Positions 7,788 to 16,576 of a DNA stretch of 47,796 bases are shown here, in pieces. Each line of letters begins with the position of its first letter. Within the stretch, counting starts at the first letter, position 1. This stretch comes from CAYRNC01 sp964425645 (GTDB taxonomy: Bacteria > Bacillota > Clostridia > Peptostreptococcales > Anaerovoracaceae): positions 1 to 47,796 of the forward strand of contig CAYRNC010000006.1 of assembly GCA_964425645.1 (NCBI GenBank). The letters run 5' to 3'. The position numbers and the translations under genes were made by a program. A model generated the notes under the pieces. The model had not been told where the DNA came from. It ran no database searches and worked only from the letters and a program-made list of their open reading frames with translations.

Positions 7788-9821
7788 ATGGGGTTATTGC
7801 AAAGCTTGATACAGATTTCCCTACTATTGTTTTTCACGGGCTCTTTAACTGCACTTGCACTAAATAAAACAGATAGGCTATGCAATTTGGTTTCTAACGC
7901 TTTTTGCATCGCTTCTTCGATACTTCTTATGATAGCTTCTGTTATGAAGATCCTGAAAGGCCATGATGTAATACAGATCAAGTTGTTTGAATCGACTTTT
8001 TCATACATCGATTTAACATTGACAATCGATGGGCTTTCTGCCGTATTTCTGATAGCCTTATCTGTCCTGGCGATGTGCGTTTCAATTTATTCCATTGGGT
8101 ATATGTCCGTTTATTACGGTAAAAGAAATGTAGGACTGTTCAATTTCTTATACATATTCTTCATTTTATCGATGGTCTTAGTTTTTACTTCGTCAAATAC
8201 AATATTTTTCTATGTTGCATGGGAGGTTATGTCCCTTATATCCTATTTTCTGGTCATTTATGAATCGGAACGTGTTGAGAACCAGCGGGCAGGTATTCTT
8301 TATATTGTTATGACGCATATAGGGACTGCTTTTCTGCTGATCGGATTTTTAGTGTGCTACAGCTATACCGGATCGCTTAATATGTTTGGAAGCTCGGTCG
8401 CCATACCCGATGCGGCAAAAAGTCTTATTTTTATACTGTTTTTAGTGGGATTTGGAACAAAGGCGGGGGCGATACCGGTGCATATCTGGCTGCCTTATGC
8501 ACATCCTGCAGCTCCAAGCAATATATCGGCGCTTATGTCGGGTATTATGATTAAAACGGCTATTTATGGACTGATACGTTTCGTCTTAGGCTTTTTAGGG
8601 ATAGGGCAGGCATGGTGGGGAGGACTGATTGTCGGCCTTGGCATTATTTCAGCCGTACTGGGAGTAGCCTATGCCTTGATAGAGCATGATATAAAAAGGC
8701 TTCTCGCCTACCACAGCGTAGAAAACATAGGAATTATTTTAATCGGGATGGGGGTGGGCTTCACAGCCTTGGCACATGGCAATGCAGCTATAGGATCTTT
8801 GGCCCTCGTCGCATCCATATTGCATACATTCAATCATACCTTATTCAAGGGGGGTTTGTTTCTTGGTGCCGGATCCATTCACTATGCAACGGGGACGAAG
8901 GATATCGAAAAGCTGGGGGGATTGATAAAGAACATGCCCTTTTCAGCGTTGTTCATTTTGTGCTTCTCACTTGCAATCTCGGCTATCATACCTTTTAACG
9001 GTTTTATAAGCGAGTGGCTTACCTATCAGTCTATTTTCTCCTATATCGCCCCCGGACAGGCGGTAGTTAATGTTCTGTTTATTTTAGCGGTTGCAGCCCT
9101 CGGACTTGCAGGCGCTTTGGCGGCAGCCTGTTTTGTAAAGCTGTTTGGGATATCATTTCTGGGCCTTCCAAGAAGTGGGTGCGCATCAAATGCAAAAGAA
9201 GTCCCTTTGCCCATGAATATGGGGATAGGTATTTTAGCGACATTATGTTTAACAATAGGTGTTTTTCCCTTGTTTGTCGCAGGGCTTATCGATCGGGCAG
9301 TAGCGGGACTGACCGGATTTTCTGTCTTCAATCAGCTAAAAGGAGGATTTATATTTACTTGGTATTCAATGGAGGTGTCCGGCAGCCGAATCACGCCTTC
9401 AGAGATTCTTGTTATTATTTTAGCGCTTGCTGCTTTAACTTTGGCCGGGATACGGATATTCGGAGGCAGATATATTGAAAGAAAATACGGAACCTGGGAT
9501 TGCGGTTTTGAAGCTTTAAATGCAAGGATGCAGTATACCGCTGCAGGTTTCTCCAAGCCGATCAAGATCGTGTTTCGGATTTTATTCAGGCCTTCCCGAA
9601 GGACGGAAATCAAAGGAGGGGTTTATCACCCAAACAGTATCGAATATGTTATGGATTCAGAATCCATATTTGAAAAATATTTTTACCTGCCTGCATTTAT
9701 AAGGGTTAAGCTTTTTTCAAGGAGAACCAAATTCCTTGTTCAGACAGGAAAGATTCAAAACTATTTGATCTATATATTTATTACAGTATTAGCACTTTTA
9801 GCGTATAACAAATTTGTATAA
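7788..9821 (+). CDS. Ehr complex ion-translocating subunit, HyfB/NuoL-like
   Basis: Large Mrp/NuoL-type membrane subunit of about 677 residues with many hydrophobic segments. The conserved glutamate segment YVAWEVMSLISYFLV, the lysine/histidine region FGTKAGAIPVHIWLPYAHPAAPS and the LLAYHSVENIG block are family hallmarks of proton- or sodium-translocating antiporter-like subunits. The frame extends to a TTG at 7731, but ATG 7788 has AAAGGA about 7 bases upstream and starts directly at the first membrane segment. First gene of the operon hyfB-C-E-F-G-(HI). Inferred role: ion pumping coupled to electron transfer in the peripheral arm. The transported ion cannot be told. Confidence 0.88.
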   Translation: MGLLQSLIQISLLLFFTGSLTALALNKTDRLCNLVSNAFCIASSILLMIASVMKILKGHDVIQIKLFESTFSYIDLTLTIDGLSAVFLIALSVLAMCVSIYSIGYMSVYYGKRNVGLFNFLYIFFILSMVLVFTSSNTIFFYVAWEVMSLISYFLVIYESERVENQRAGILYIVMTHIGTAFLLIGFLVCYSYTGSLNMFGSSVAIPDAAKSLIFILFLVGFGTKAGAIPVHIWLPYAHPAAPSNISALMSGIMIKTAIYGLIRFVLGFLGIGQAWWGGLIVGLGIISAVLGVAYALIEHDIKRLLAYHSVENIGIILIGMGVGFTALAHGNAAIGSLALVASILHTFNHTLFKGGLFLGAGSIHYATGTKDIEKLGGLIKNMPFSALFILCFSLAISAIIPFNGFISEWLTYQSIFSYIAPGQAVVNVLFILAVAALGLAGALAAACFVKLFGISFLGLPRSGCASNAKEVPLPMNMGIGILATLCLTIGVFPLFVAGLIDRAVAGLTGFSVFNQLKGGFIFTWYSMEVSGSRITPSEILVIILALAALTLAGIRIFGGRYIERKYGTWDCGFEALNARMQYTAAGFSKPIKIVFRILFRPSRRTEIKGGVYHPNSIEYVMDSESIFEKYFYLPAFIRVKLFSRRTKFLVQTGKIQNYLIYIFITVLALLAYNKFV

Positions 9822-9834
9822 AGGATTGCATGGA

Positions 9835-10802
9835 ATGAATTATTTCGTTTATATAATTATACAGATATCGACAATGACACTTACAGCCCCTCTAGTAAAC
9901 GGTATCATACTGAAGGTCAAGGCCTATTCACAAAAGAGAACAGGCCCGCCGGTGTTTCAGGTGTACTATGATCTTTATAAGATGATCAGAAAAAATACCG
10001 TAGTCTCAGATGTGTCTTCCTGGATTTATAAGGCGGCTCCCTACATTACTTTTACGACGGCGCTTGCTGCGGCTGTATTGGTTCCGGTCTCCACAATTGC
10101 GCTGCCGGGTAGGAGTATTCCCGGAGATTTTATCATTTTAGTTTCCATATTTGCTTTAGGGAGATTTTTTATGATGGCGGCGGGTCTTGATACAGGCAGT
10201 ACGTTCGGGGGGATGGGAAGCAGCAGGGAAGCTATGATTTCGTCTTTGGCAGAGCCATCCATACTCGTTTGTCTGTTTACAGTAGGTTTGATTTCCGGAA
10301 CCACATCTTTAGATGGAATGATGATGTTTATGCAAGGGGCAAGCATTCGGTTGATACATCCGGTTTCAATACTGTTATTCCTGGCTTTGCNNNNNNNNNN
10401 GATGAAGAAACGGCGAGAATTCCGGTGGATGACCCTGCTACGCATCTTGAGTTGACCATGGTGCATGAGACGATGCTTTTAGAATATTCCGGACGTCATC
10501 TCGCGCTTATGGAATACGGGGCAGCCATAAAGCAGCTGGTGTTCATTACGCTTTTGGTTAATTTGCTGATTCCTCATGATCAGCTGATCGGAATCGGGGG
10601 AGCTGTCGGAATTCTAATTTCTTTAGCCCTTTATATTTTAAAGGTAATGTTTCTTACTGTCATAATTGCTTTAATTGAGATAAATACGGTTAAGCTTCGA
10701 CTGTTCAGCATACCCAACCTTGCGGCATTGTCCTTTATGCTGTCATTTTTAGCTTTTTTTCAATACTTTGTTTTAGGAGGCATTTATGACAAATTTACTT
10801 AA
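9835..10802 (+). CDS. Ehr complex membrane subunit, HyfC/NuoH-like (interrupted by an assembly gap)
   Basis: NuoH-type subunit joining the membrane arm to the peripheral arm. The 5' part contains LVNGIILKVKAYSQKRTGPP and the 3' part contains ETARIPVDDPATHLELTMVHE, both diagnostic of HycD/HyfC. Ten Ns at 10391-10400 split the gene and the two halves are in different frames. If the gene is intact, the true missing length must be 2 more than a multiple of 3 (for example 8, 11, 26), not 10. The visible parts total about 318 residues, near the usual ~310-320. ATG 9835 follows AAAGGA. The end overlaps hyfE by 17 bases. Confidence 0.85.
10391..10400. other. Assembly gap (10 Ns)
   Basis: A run of exactly ten undetermined bases inside the hyfC-like gene. 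The length is a conventional placeholder. The reading frame changes across it, so it does not reflect the true distance. Confidence 0.99.
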
Positions 10803-11442
10803 TACGCTCTCGGTTATGATTCTTTTGTCCTCCTTTGTATTGATGGCTAACAAAAGGATTAAATCATATATAAAAACGTTTCGCATCCAGTCTTTGCTGA
10901 TTGCGCTTACTGCCGGTATTTTGGGGGTTCAAAGCATTTTAAAAGAAGACCGGATTGATGTATTGGTTGTGTGCTTAATAATAGTGGTCCTTAAAGTGAT
11001 CTACGTTCCCAATTTGCTTGACAAAACCTATAGGAGCGTAGCATACAGAGTAGAAAAGGATTTCATTTGGAATATTCCTATTTTAATCCTGGTTTGCTGC
11101 GGCCTTGTAGTATTTATATATTTTTCGGTTTCAACCATCGACGGAATTGGGTGGGGAATAAATATTATACCGATTGTGAATTCTGTTTCTGTTATCTTTA
11201 TAGGGCTGTTTTTCATGATAAGCCGTAAAAAGGCAATTGGACAGATTATAGGTTTTTTGGTGCTTGAAAACGGAATATTCATTACCGCGATGTTCGCTAC
11301 CGACGGGATGCCTTTTATTGTCGATTTAGGTATCTTTATAGACATGCTTACCGCTGTGATGATTATGGGTGTAATGGTTTATAGAATCAGCGATAGGTTT
11401 GATACCATCAATATAGATAAGCTTAACAAATTGAAAGGATAA
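10786..11442 (+). CDS. Ehr complex membrane subunit, HyfE-like
   Basis: Small hydrophobic subunit of 218 residues with about six to seven membrane segments; the middle matches HyfE, with NuoK-like features near the C-terminus (GFLVLENGIFI and LGIFIDMLTAVMIMGV). AGGAGG lies just before ATG 10786, which is within the end of the hyfC-like gene. It is required in Hyf-type complexes to link NuoL/M-type subunits. No HyfD homologue is present in this operon. Confidence 0.85.
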   Translation: MTNLLNTLSVMILLSSFVLMANKRIKSYIKTFRIQSLLIALTAGILGVQSILKEDRIDVLVVCLIIVVLKVIYVPNLLDKTYRSVAYRVEKDFIWNIPILILVCCGLVVFIYFSVSTIDGIGWGINIIPIVNSVSVIFIGLFFMISRKKAIGQIIGFLVLENGIFITAMFATDGMPFIVDLGIFIDMLTAVMIMGVMVYRISDRFDTINIDKLNKLKG

Positions 11443-11448
11443 CTGTGC

Positions 11449-12927
11449 ATGGGGGTTTCTTTGTTAATTATACCTTTAATGGCTGTTTTGGCCTTTCTCT
11501 TTGCGGAAAGGTGCTTGTTTCTGCACGGAATCAGCATAATAGCTTCTGCTTTGATGATGATCATGGCGGTTTTTGCAACTAAAGATGTGATCACCTTCGG
11601 TAAGCTTGAATATGCCTGCTTCGGAGGTTTTTTCTACTTAGATTATTTGAGTATAATAGTATTGGATATAGTTCTTTTGATATGTTTTCTTTCTGCACTT
11701 TATTCCGTTCAGTATTTGGAAAAGGATAACGGGAGAGGGAAACTGGATAATAAGAAGATGAAAATCTATTACATTCTGATGTACCTGTTCCTTTTCACCA
11801 TGGTGCTGTCTTTAACTGTAAATAATATGGGCATCATGTGGATTGCCATTGAAGCTACTACATTAGCTTCAGTATTTCTTGTTGGATTTTCTAACGATAA
11901 ATATGCCCTTGAAGCCGCATGGAAATATATAATCATATGCTCTGTGGGAATTGCCCTGGCTATGCTGGGTATCATATTCATACATCTTTCATCAACAGGT
12001 GTATTAAGAAGCACTGAATTGCTTGATTGGAGTGCACTTATGGAAAATGCCAAAGACCTTAACGAAGCAGAAGCGAGATTAGCTTTTCTGTTCATCCTTG
12101 TGGGTTTTGGGACAAAGGCAGGTCTTGCACCGTTACATACATGGTTGCCGGACGCCCACAGTCAGGCGCCCTCACCCATCAGCGCACTTTTATCCGGAGT
12201 ACTGCTAAACAGCGCAATGTATGGCATAATCCGAATTACGGCAGTTGTGAACAAGTGCCTGGGCAGCAGCATTTTCACGGGCAGGCTTTTGATCGCCATG
12301 GGTATGCTATCAATTGTTACCGCCGCTGTATTTATAATGACACAGAGGGACTATAAAAGACTGCTGGCTTATTCAAGCATTGAACATATGGGTGTAATCG
12401 CCGTTGCAATCGGTTTTTTTACCCCGCTTTCGGTCTTTTCAGGGTTACTTCATATGATCAATCACTCTTTGACGAAATCCATGTTGTTTTTTTGCTCCGG
12501 CAACATATTACAGAAATATGGGACAAAGCATATTTCTAAAATCAAAGGCGTGTTAAATGCACTTCCTTTTTCAGGCACAGCTTTCTTTATAGGGTTGTTT
12601 GCTATTGGGGGCACACCTCCCTTCAGCGTATTTTTGAGCGAGCTGGGCATCCTTATGGCTATATTTAATGGGAGAGGATATCTAGTCGGAGTCGCATTGG
12701 CAATGCTTTTTGTTTTCATTTTTTCCGGAATAGCAGTTGCCTTGTTTCGAATATTTTTTAAAGCAGACAACGGACATGCGGAAGATATCGACAGCGGTGA
12801 GATTAATATGCCGGGGGTTTTTGTAATACTGTTTCTTTTATTGGTTATCAGCTTTACAGGATTGAAAATGCCGGAAGCGGTAGTTGATCTTATATTTAAG
12901 GCACAGAGTATAATTATCGGTGTATAG
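11449..12927 (+). CDS. Ehr complex ion-translocating subunit, HyfF/NuoN-like
   Basis: Second antiporter-like subunit, 492 residues and highly hydrophobic. The conserved segment MWIAIEATTLASVFLVG carries the membrane glutamate; GFGTKAGLAPLHTWLPDAHSQAPSP-like and LLAYSSIEHMGV blocks carry the functional Lys/His positions of the family. The start ATG 11449 is six bases after hyfE and follows AAAGGA. Having two antiporter-like subunits (with HyfB) places the complex in the Hyf-type architecture, potentially translocating more than one ion per turnover; that is inference. Confidence 0.88.
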   Translation: MGVSLLIIPLMAVLAFLFAERCLFLHGISIIASALMMIMAVFATKDVITFGKLEYACFGGFFYLDYLSIIVLDIVLLICFLSALYSVQYLEKDNGRGKLDNKKMKIYYILMYLFLFTMVLSLTVNNMGIMWIAIEATTLASVFLVGFSNDKYALEAAWKYIIICSVGIALAMLGIIFIHLSSTGVLRSTELLDWSALMENAKDLNEAEARLAFLFILVGFGTKAGLAPLHTWLPDAHSQAPSPISALLSGVLLNSAMYGIIRITAVVNKCLGSSIFTGRLLIAMGMLSIVTAAVFIMTQRDYKRLLAYSSIEHMGVIAVAIGFFTPLSVFSGLLHMINHSLTKSMLFFCSGNILQKYGTKHISKIKGVLNALPFSGTAFFIGLFAIGGTPPFSVFLSELGILMAIFNGRGYLVGVALAMLFVFIFSGIAVALFRIFFKADNGHAEDIDSGEINMPGVFVILFLLLVISFTGLKMPEAVVDLIFKAQSIIIGV

Positions 12928-12944
12928 GACAGGAGGGCATCCGA

Positions 12945-14516
12945 TTGAATGCGTTAAAGGATAAAATAGCGGAAAATTGCAGCATCAAAAAGGGCAGTAT
13001 ACATAATGGCAACGAGCTTTACGTTGAGGTTGGGTCTTCTGATGTGTTAGAGGCTTGTTCATATATAGGCCTTACCTTGGGATTCCCTTTGGTTTTGATG
13101 TTTGCTAACGATGAAAGGGATCTTTCTGGAGAATATTGTATCTATTATGTATTTGCGCAACGAAAGGAAGGAAACCTTTTAATAGTTAAAACGCGGGTGG
13201 GTCCTGACATAATGCATATCAGATCCATCAGTAAATTGATACCTGCGGCATTATTTTATGAAAGAGAAATAAGCGATCTTTTTGGAATTACGCCTAAAGG
13301 CCACCCTGACCCGAAAAGATTTGTGATGCACAGCAACTGGCCAAAAGAAAAATATCCTTTACGAAAGGATTTTGATGTAGGGCGCAGGCTCCCCCACGCA
13401 AACGAACGAATTGAATTCAATAAGGTAAAAGGCGAGGGGGTATATGAAATACCAGTAGGGCCTGTACACGCAGGCATTATAGAGCCCGGACATTTTCGCT
13501 TCAGCGTTGCGGGTGAGCCTATCATCAATCTGGAGGCACAGCTTTATTATGTACATAAAGGCATCGAAAAGATGTGCGAAGGTCTCAGCGTGGAAAGATG
13601 TTTTTATGTATCAGAGAGGATATCGGGCGATGAGACCTTTGCAAACTCTCTGGCTTATTGTCAGGCTATAGAAAAAATTGCAGGGATCAGTATTCCCGAA
13701 AGGGCCAAATACAGCCGAATCATATTTGCAGAATTGGAGAGGCTTATAAGTCATCTCGGAGACTTAGGAGGAATCTGCCTCGATACAGGCTACGGATTTG
13801 CAACCTATCAATTCAGAATGATGAGGGGCTGGGCTTACGCTGTGGCGGATGAGCTGTCGGGAATGCGATTTCTAAGAAGCGTTAACAGACCGGGCGGGAT
13901 CCGAAAGGATTTTGTTCTTGGAAAAGAAATCGCCATAACAGAACAATTAAAAAAAATAAGGGCAGAATTAGTCGACACAGATAAAATAATCAGATCAAAC
14001 AGTCTGTTTGTTGATCGGGTAGAAAATGCAGGCACGCTTGAATATAGGATTGCAAAGGATTTAAATGCAGTGGGCCCGGGGGGGAGGGCCTCAGGCTTGT
14101 GCTTCGATGTCAGAAAGGATTTTCCATATGAAGCATATGAAAAGATGAACTTTGAAATCCCCGTGCACTATAACGGAGACGTTAACTGCAGGGTAAACGT
14201 GAAAGTAGAAGAATCATTTCAAGCGATCAACCTAATTATGGATGCAATTAACGCTATGCCCAAAGGGAAGGTTCTTGAGGATCTTCCCCCTCTTGAGCCC
14301 TACAGCTCTGCCTTTGGTATGACTGAGGCCCCAAGGGGGGAAAACATCCACTTTGTTATGGTCGGCGAAAATGACAGAATTCTTCGCTACAAGATCAGAA
14401 CTCCTTCCTTTTGCAATTGGCCCGCTCTTTGTCATGCAGTGAGGGGTAATATTGTGCCGGATTTTCCGCTGATTAATAAAAGTTTCAACTTGTCCTATGC
14501 GGGAAACGATTTGTAA
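12945..14516 (+). CDS. Ni-less hydrogenase-like large subunit (Ehr type), NuoC-NuoD fusion
   Basis: Homologue of HycE/HyfG, 523 residues: a NuoC-like N-terminal domain (about 1-165) and a NuoD/large-subunit domain. Both nickel motifs are gone. Where HycE has RVCGICGFAHS, this protein reads RISGDETFANS (Cys to Ser, Cys to Glu, His to Asn). At the C-terminus, where HycE has DPCYSC, it reads NLSYAG and ends within a few residues. Surrounding family sequence (SIPERAKYSRIIFAELERLISHLGDLGG, GMTEAPRGENIHF) is well kept, so this is a genuine diverged subunit and not a decayed one. TTG start is supported by AGGAGGG 7 bases upstream. Cannot bind NiFe; the reaction is unknown. Confidence 0.9.
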   Translation: MNALKDKIAENCSIKKGSIHNGNELYVEVGSSDVLEACSYIGLTLGFPLVLMFANDERDLSGEYCIYYVFAQRKEGNLLIVKTRVGPDIMHIRSISKLIPAALFYEREISDLFGITPKGHPDPKRFVMHSNWPKEKYPLRKDFDVGRRLPHANERIEFNKVKGEGVYEIPVGPVHAGIIEPGHFRFSVAGEPIINLEAQLYYVHKGIEKMCEGLSVERCFYVSERISGDETFANSLAYCQAIEKIAGISIPERAKYSRIIFAELERLISHLGDLGGICLDTGYGFATYQFRMMRGWAYAVADELSGMRFLRSVNRPGGIRKDFVLGKEIAITEQLKKIRAELVDTDKIIRSNSLFVDRVENAGTLEYRIAKDLNAVGPGGRASGLCFDVRKDFPYEAYEKMNFEIPVHYNGDVNCRVNVKVEESFQAINLIMDAINAMPKGKVLEDLPPLEPYSSAFGMTEAPRGENIHFVMVGENDRILRYKIRTPSFCNWPALCHAVRGNIVPDFPLINKSFNLSYAGNDL

Positions 14517-14532
14517 AATTAAAGGTGGAAGA

Positions 14533-15342
14533 ATGTTCGATAAAACAAAAAAGATAATAAAATATCCCAGGCTTACCCAGGACAGCCCGAAAAGGCCTGT
14601 GAATTATGACCATTTGATCGGGAAGCCTGTTATCGACGGTGGTATATGTGATGGTTGCGGAAAATGCGCCGCAAGGTGTCCTTCGGGTGCAATTCATGTA
14701 GGTGGCGGAATTGCAGGTATTAATTATGACGAATGCATATTCTGTGTACTTTGCGAAGAACTGTGTCCCCTCGGAGCTATACAGATAACTAAGGAAATAT
14801 ATTTGGCGAAAAGGAACAGAAATGAGCTAAGAGCGAAAGTACAATCGTTCACAGATGAAGAAGCGGGACCGAATTCGATTGAGTTGATAGGGGATGAATT
14901 GCGCCGAAAGATCAAAAAAATGTTCGGCCGAAGTCTGCATATCAGGGAGGTGGACTCAGGATCTTGTAACGCTTGCGACTATGAAATCAACGGTTTGAAC
15001 AATCCTTTCATCGACATAGAAAGGTTCGGAATGCATTTCGTCGCTTCACCAAGGCATGCAGATATGCTTTTAGTCACCGGGGCAACCGTAAGAAATATGG
15101 AACAGGCCTTGCTGAAAACCTATAACGCCACTCCGGACCCCAAGCTCGTGGTGGCAGTGGGGGCTTGCGCTTGCAGCGGAGGAATATTCAAAGATGCTTA
15201 TGCCGCAAATGAGGGTATAGGTCGTATAATTCCTGTCGATGTCTATATACCCGGATGCCCCCCAAGACTGCAGTCGATTATGTACGGTATATTAAAGGCG
15301 ATCGACAAAGGCAGCTATGAAAGAAGATGTACAAGACCTTAA
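14533..15342 (+). CDS. Fused 2[4Fe-4S] ferredoxin / NuoB-like small subunit (HyfH-HyfI fusion)
   Basis: Electron-transfer subunit of the Ehr complex, 269 residues. Residues ~35-85 hold two complete ferredoxin motifs, CDGCGKCAARCP and CIFCVLCEELCP, as in HyfH. The rest is a NuoB/HyfI-like domain with all four ligands for the proximal [4Fe-4S] cluster: the Cys pair in GSCNACDYE, one in GACACSGG and one in PGCPPR. In Hyf these are two separate genes. ATG 14533 with AAAGGTGG is preferred over an in-frame upstream start at 14497 inside hyfG. The wire to the catalytic site is complete although the Ni site is absent. Confidence 0.88.
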   Translation: MFDKTKKIIKYPRLTQDSPKRPVNYDHLIGKPVIDGGICDGCGKCAARCPSGAIHVGGGIAGINYDECIFCVLCEELCPLGAIQITKEIYLAKRNRNELRAKVQSFTDEEAGPNSIELIGDELRRKIKKMFGRSLHIREVDSGSCNACDYEINGLNNPFIDIERFGMHFVASPRHADMLLVTGATVRNMEQALLKTYNATPDPKLVVAVGACACSGGIFKDAYAANEGIGRIIPVDVYIPGCPPRLQSIMYGILKAIDKGSYERRCTRP

Positions 15343-15353
15343 ACCGAATTTTT

Positions 15354-15501
15354 GAGCAAAAATTCAATTAGTGCGCAGGTTTTGATTGGCCTGATTGAAT
15401 TTCCCTTCATAAAAACCATAGATTGAGCGAAAACCTGCACAATTACGCCCATTAAATGGGTGTGCTGTAGGTATATTCAAATACCTCTTGAATATTTGCA
15501 C
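15354..15501. repeat. 148-bp palindromic MITE-like element, copy A
   Basis: Begins GAGCAAAAATTCAA and ends TTGAATATTTGCAC, giving 14-bp terminal inverted repeats with 12 matches. Internal pairs include CAGGTTTT (15376-15383) with AAAACCTG (15430-15437), and a hairpin ATATTCAA/TTGAATAT at 15473-15495. Its left end forms a perfect 8-bp stem with the bases just before it (15346-15365). A second element of the same 148-bp length and clearly related sequence lies at 16416-16563. It contains no reading frame. Confidence 0.72.
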
Positions 15502-15522
15502 AGCAGGCAGTATGATTTACAT

Positions 15523-16388
15523 ATGGACAAATATATAAGCCATTATACTGCAGCTTCATTTTGGAATATCCCATATATAGATGCTGTACTGGATTCTGAA
15601 TTCCATGATACAGATAAGATGGACGTTACTGTTTTTAAAAGGAATGCAAGATTAAATGTGAAACATCAAGCAACTCATTTATCTTTATTTACACTTCCTG
15701 AGGGTGCTGTAGTTTTAAGGGACGGTGAAATGGTATCATCACCCGAATTGCTTTTTTTACAACTTGGATCAAATTAAATATTCATGGGGAGATTTTACTT
15801 GGCTTGCAGCTTTGTTCCCATCCGCCGGGGGATTTTAAGGCGGCGGTAACAACAAAACAAAGGTTAAGGGACTTTATCGAAAAAATTCCGGGCCACAGCG
15901 GACATCGAAATGCATTGCGGGCGTTAAAATATGTAGAGAACGGTTCCGCATCAATAATGGAATCAATGGTATATATGATCCTTACCTTACCGCATATTTT
16001 GGGGGGTTATGGGCTAAAAGGCGCAAACTTCAATTATGAAATTAATCTAAAGGATGGAAACGCTGTTCGACTCGGGCAGAAATGATGCTTTGTTGATTTG
16101 TATTACAAAGCTGAAAAGGTGGCCGTAGAATATGACAGTTTTGCTTTCCATAACAGTCCTGTCGCACAGGGGAAGGATGCGGTAAGATCTGCCATGCTTG
16201 AAAGACAGGGAATTGATATGATGCGTTTAAGTACCATTCAATTGTATAGTAAAGAAGCATGTATGGACTTTGTATTAAACCTCGCATCCCGCCTTAAAAA
16301 GCGAATACAAATCAGAACAGATAAATTCAATCGCATGCATGCGCGTTTGCGTACATTGCTTCCAACAGGAGACACTCAAGATGCATAA
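15523..16388 (+). pseudogene. Broken gene, endonuclease-like (DUF559/Vsr-fold-like) protein with AbiEi-like N-terminal part
   Basis: Three reading-frame pieces form one protein of about 288 codons. The first ends SSPELLFLQLGSN at 15777, where loss of one T in the AAATTAAA stretch shifts the frame; the next frame continues LNIHGEILLGL without loss. An in-frame TGA at 16083-16085 then interrupts before CFVDLYYKAEKVAVEYDSFAFH, which resembles the catalytic start of DUF559/Vsr-type nuclease domains (VEYDS). The N-terminal part resembles the SPE-containing proteins often annotated as type IV antitoxin AbiEi-like. The gene is bracketed by the two 148-bp elements, with 21 and 27 bases on either side. 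Family naming is tentative; the broken state is clear. Confidence 0.65.
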
Positions 16389-16415
16389 AAGTATAAAATG
16401 CTTGTTCGGGGCTTT

Positions 16416-16563
16416 GTGCAAAAATTCAATTAGTGTATAGACTTCGCTTGATAGATTGAATTCCCTTCTATAAAGACCATAACTAATTGAAAATCTGAAC
16501 AATAATACTGCCCATAACCAGGCATGTTGCAGGAATATTCCAAAACAGATTATACATTTGCAC
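16416..16563. repeat. 148-bp palindromic MITE-like element, copy B
   Basis: Starts GTGCAAAAATTCAATTAGTG (19 of 20 bases identical to copy A) and ends ATTTGCAC. Including flanks, the ends form a perfect 11-bp inverted repeat, CTTTGTGCAAA at 16412-16422 and TTTGCACAAAG at 16557-16567. Overall about two thirds identical to copy A by eye, in the same orientation. The right edge merges into the ribosome binding site of the DUF503 gene. Confidence 0.72.
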
Positions 16564-16576
16564 AAAGGGCTAAAAA

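Noticed and set aside
12945..14516. Annotating the large subunit as a working [NiFe] hydrogenase (HyfG/HycE)
   Set aside because: All four metal-binding cysteines are replaced, so hydrogenase activity is not supported despite strong overall similarity.
15346..15365. 8-bp perfect AT-rich hairpin after the Ehr operon as an intrinsic terminator
   Set aside because: The stem is almost all A/T and is not followed by a T tract; half of it is the left end of repeat copy A.
16083..16085. In-frame TGA in the endonuclease-like gene as a second selenocysteine codon
   Set aside because: The position is not a known redox Cys, the gene also carries a frameshift, and no SECIS-like hairpin was evident; simple gene decay explains it.
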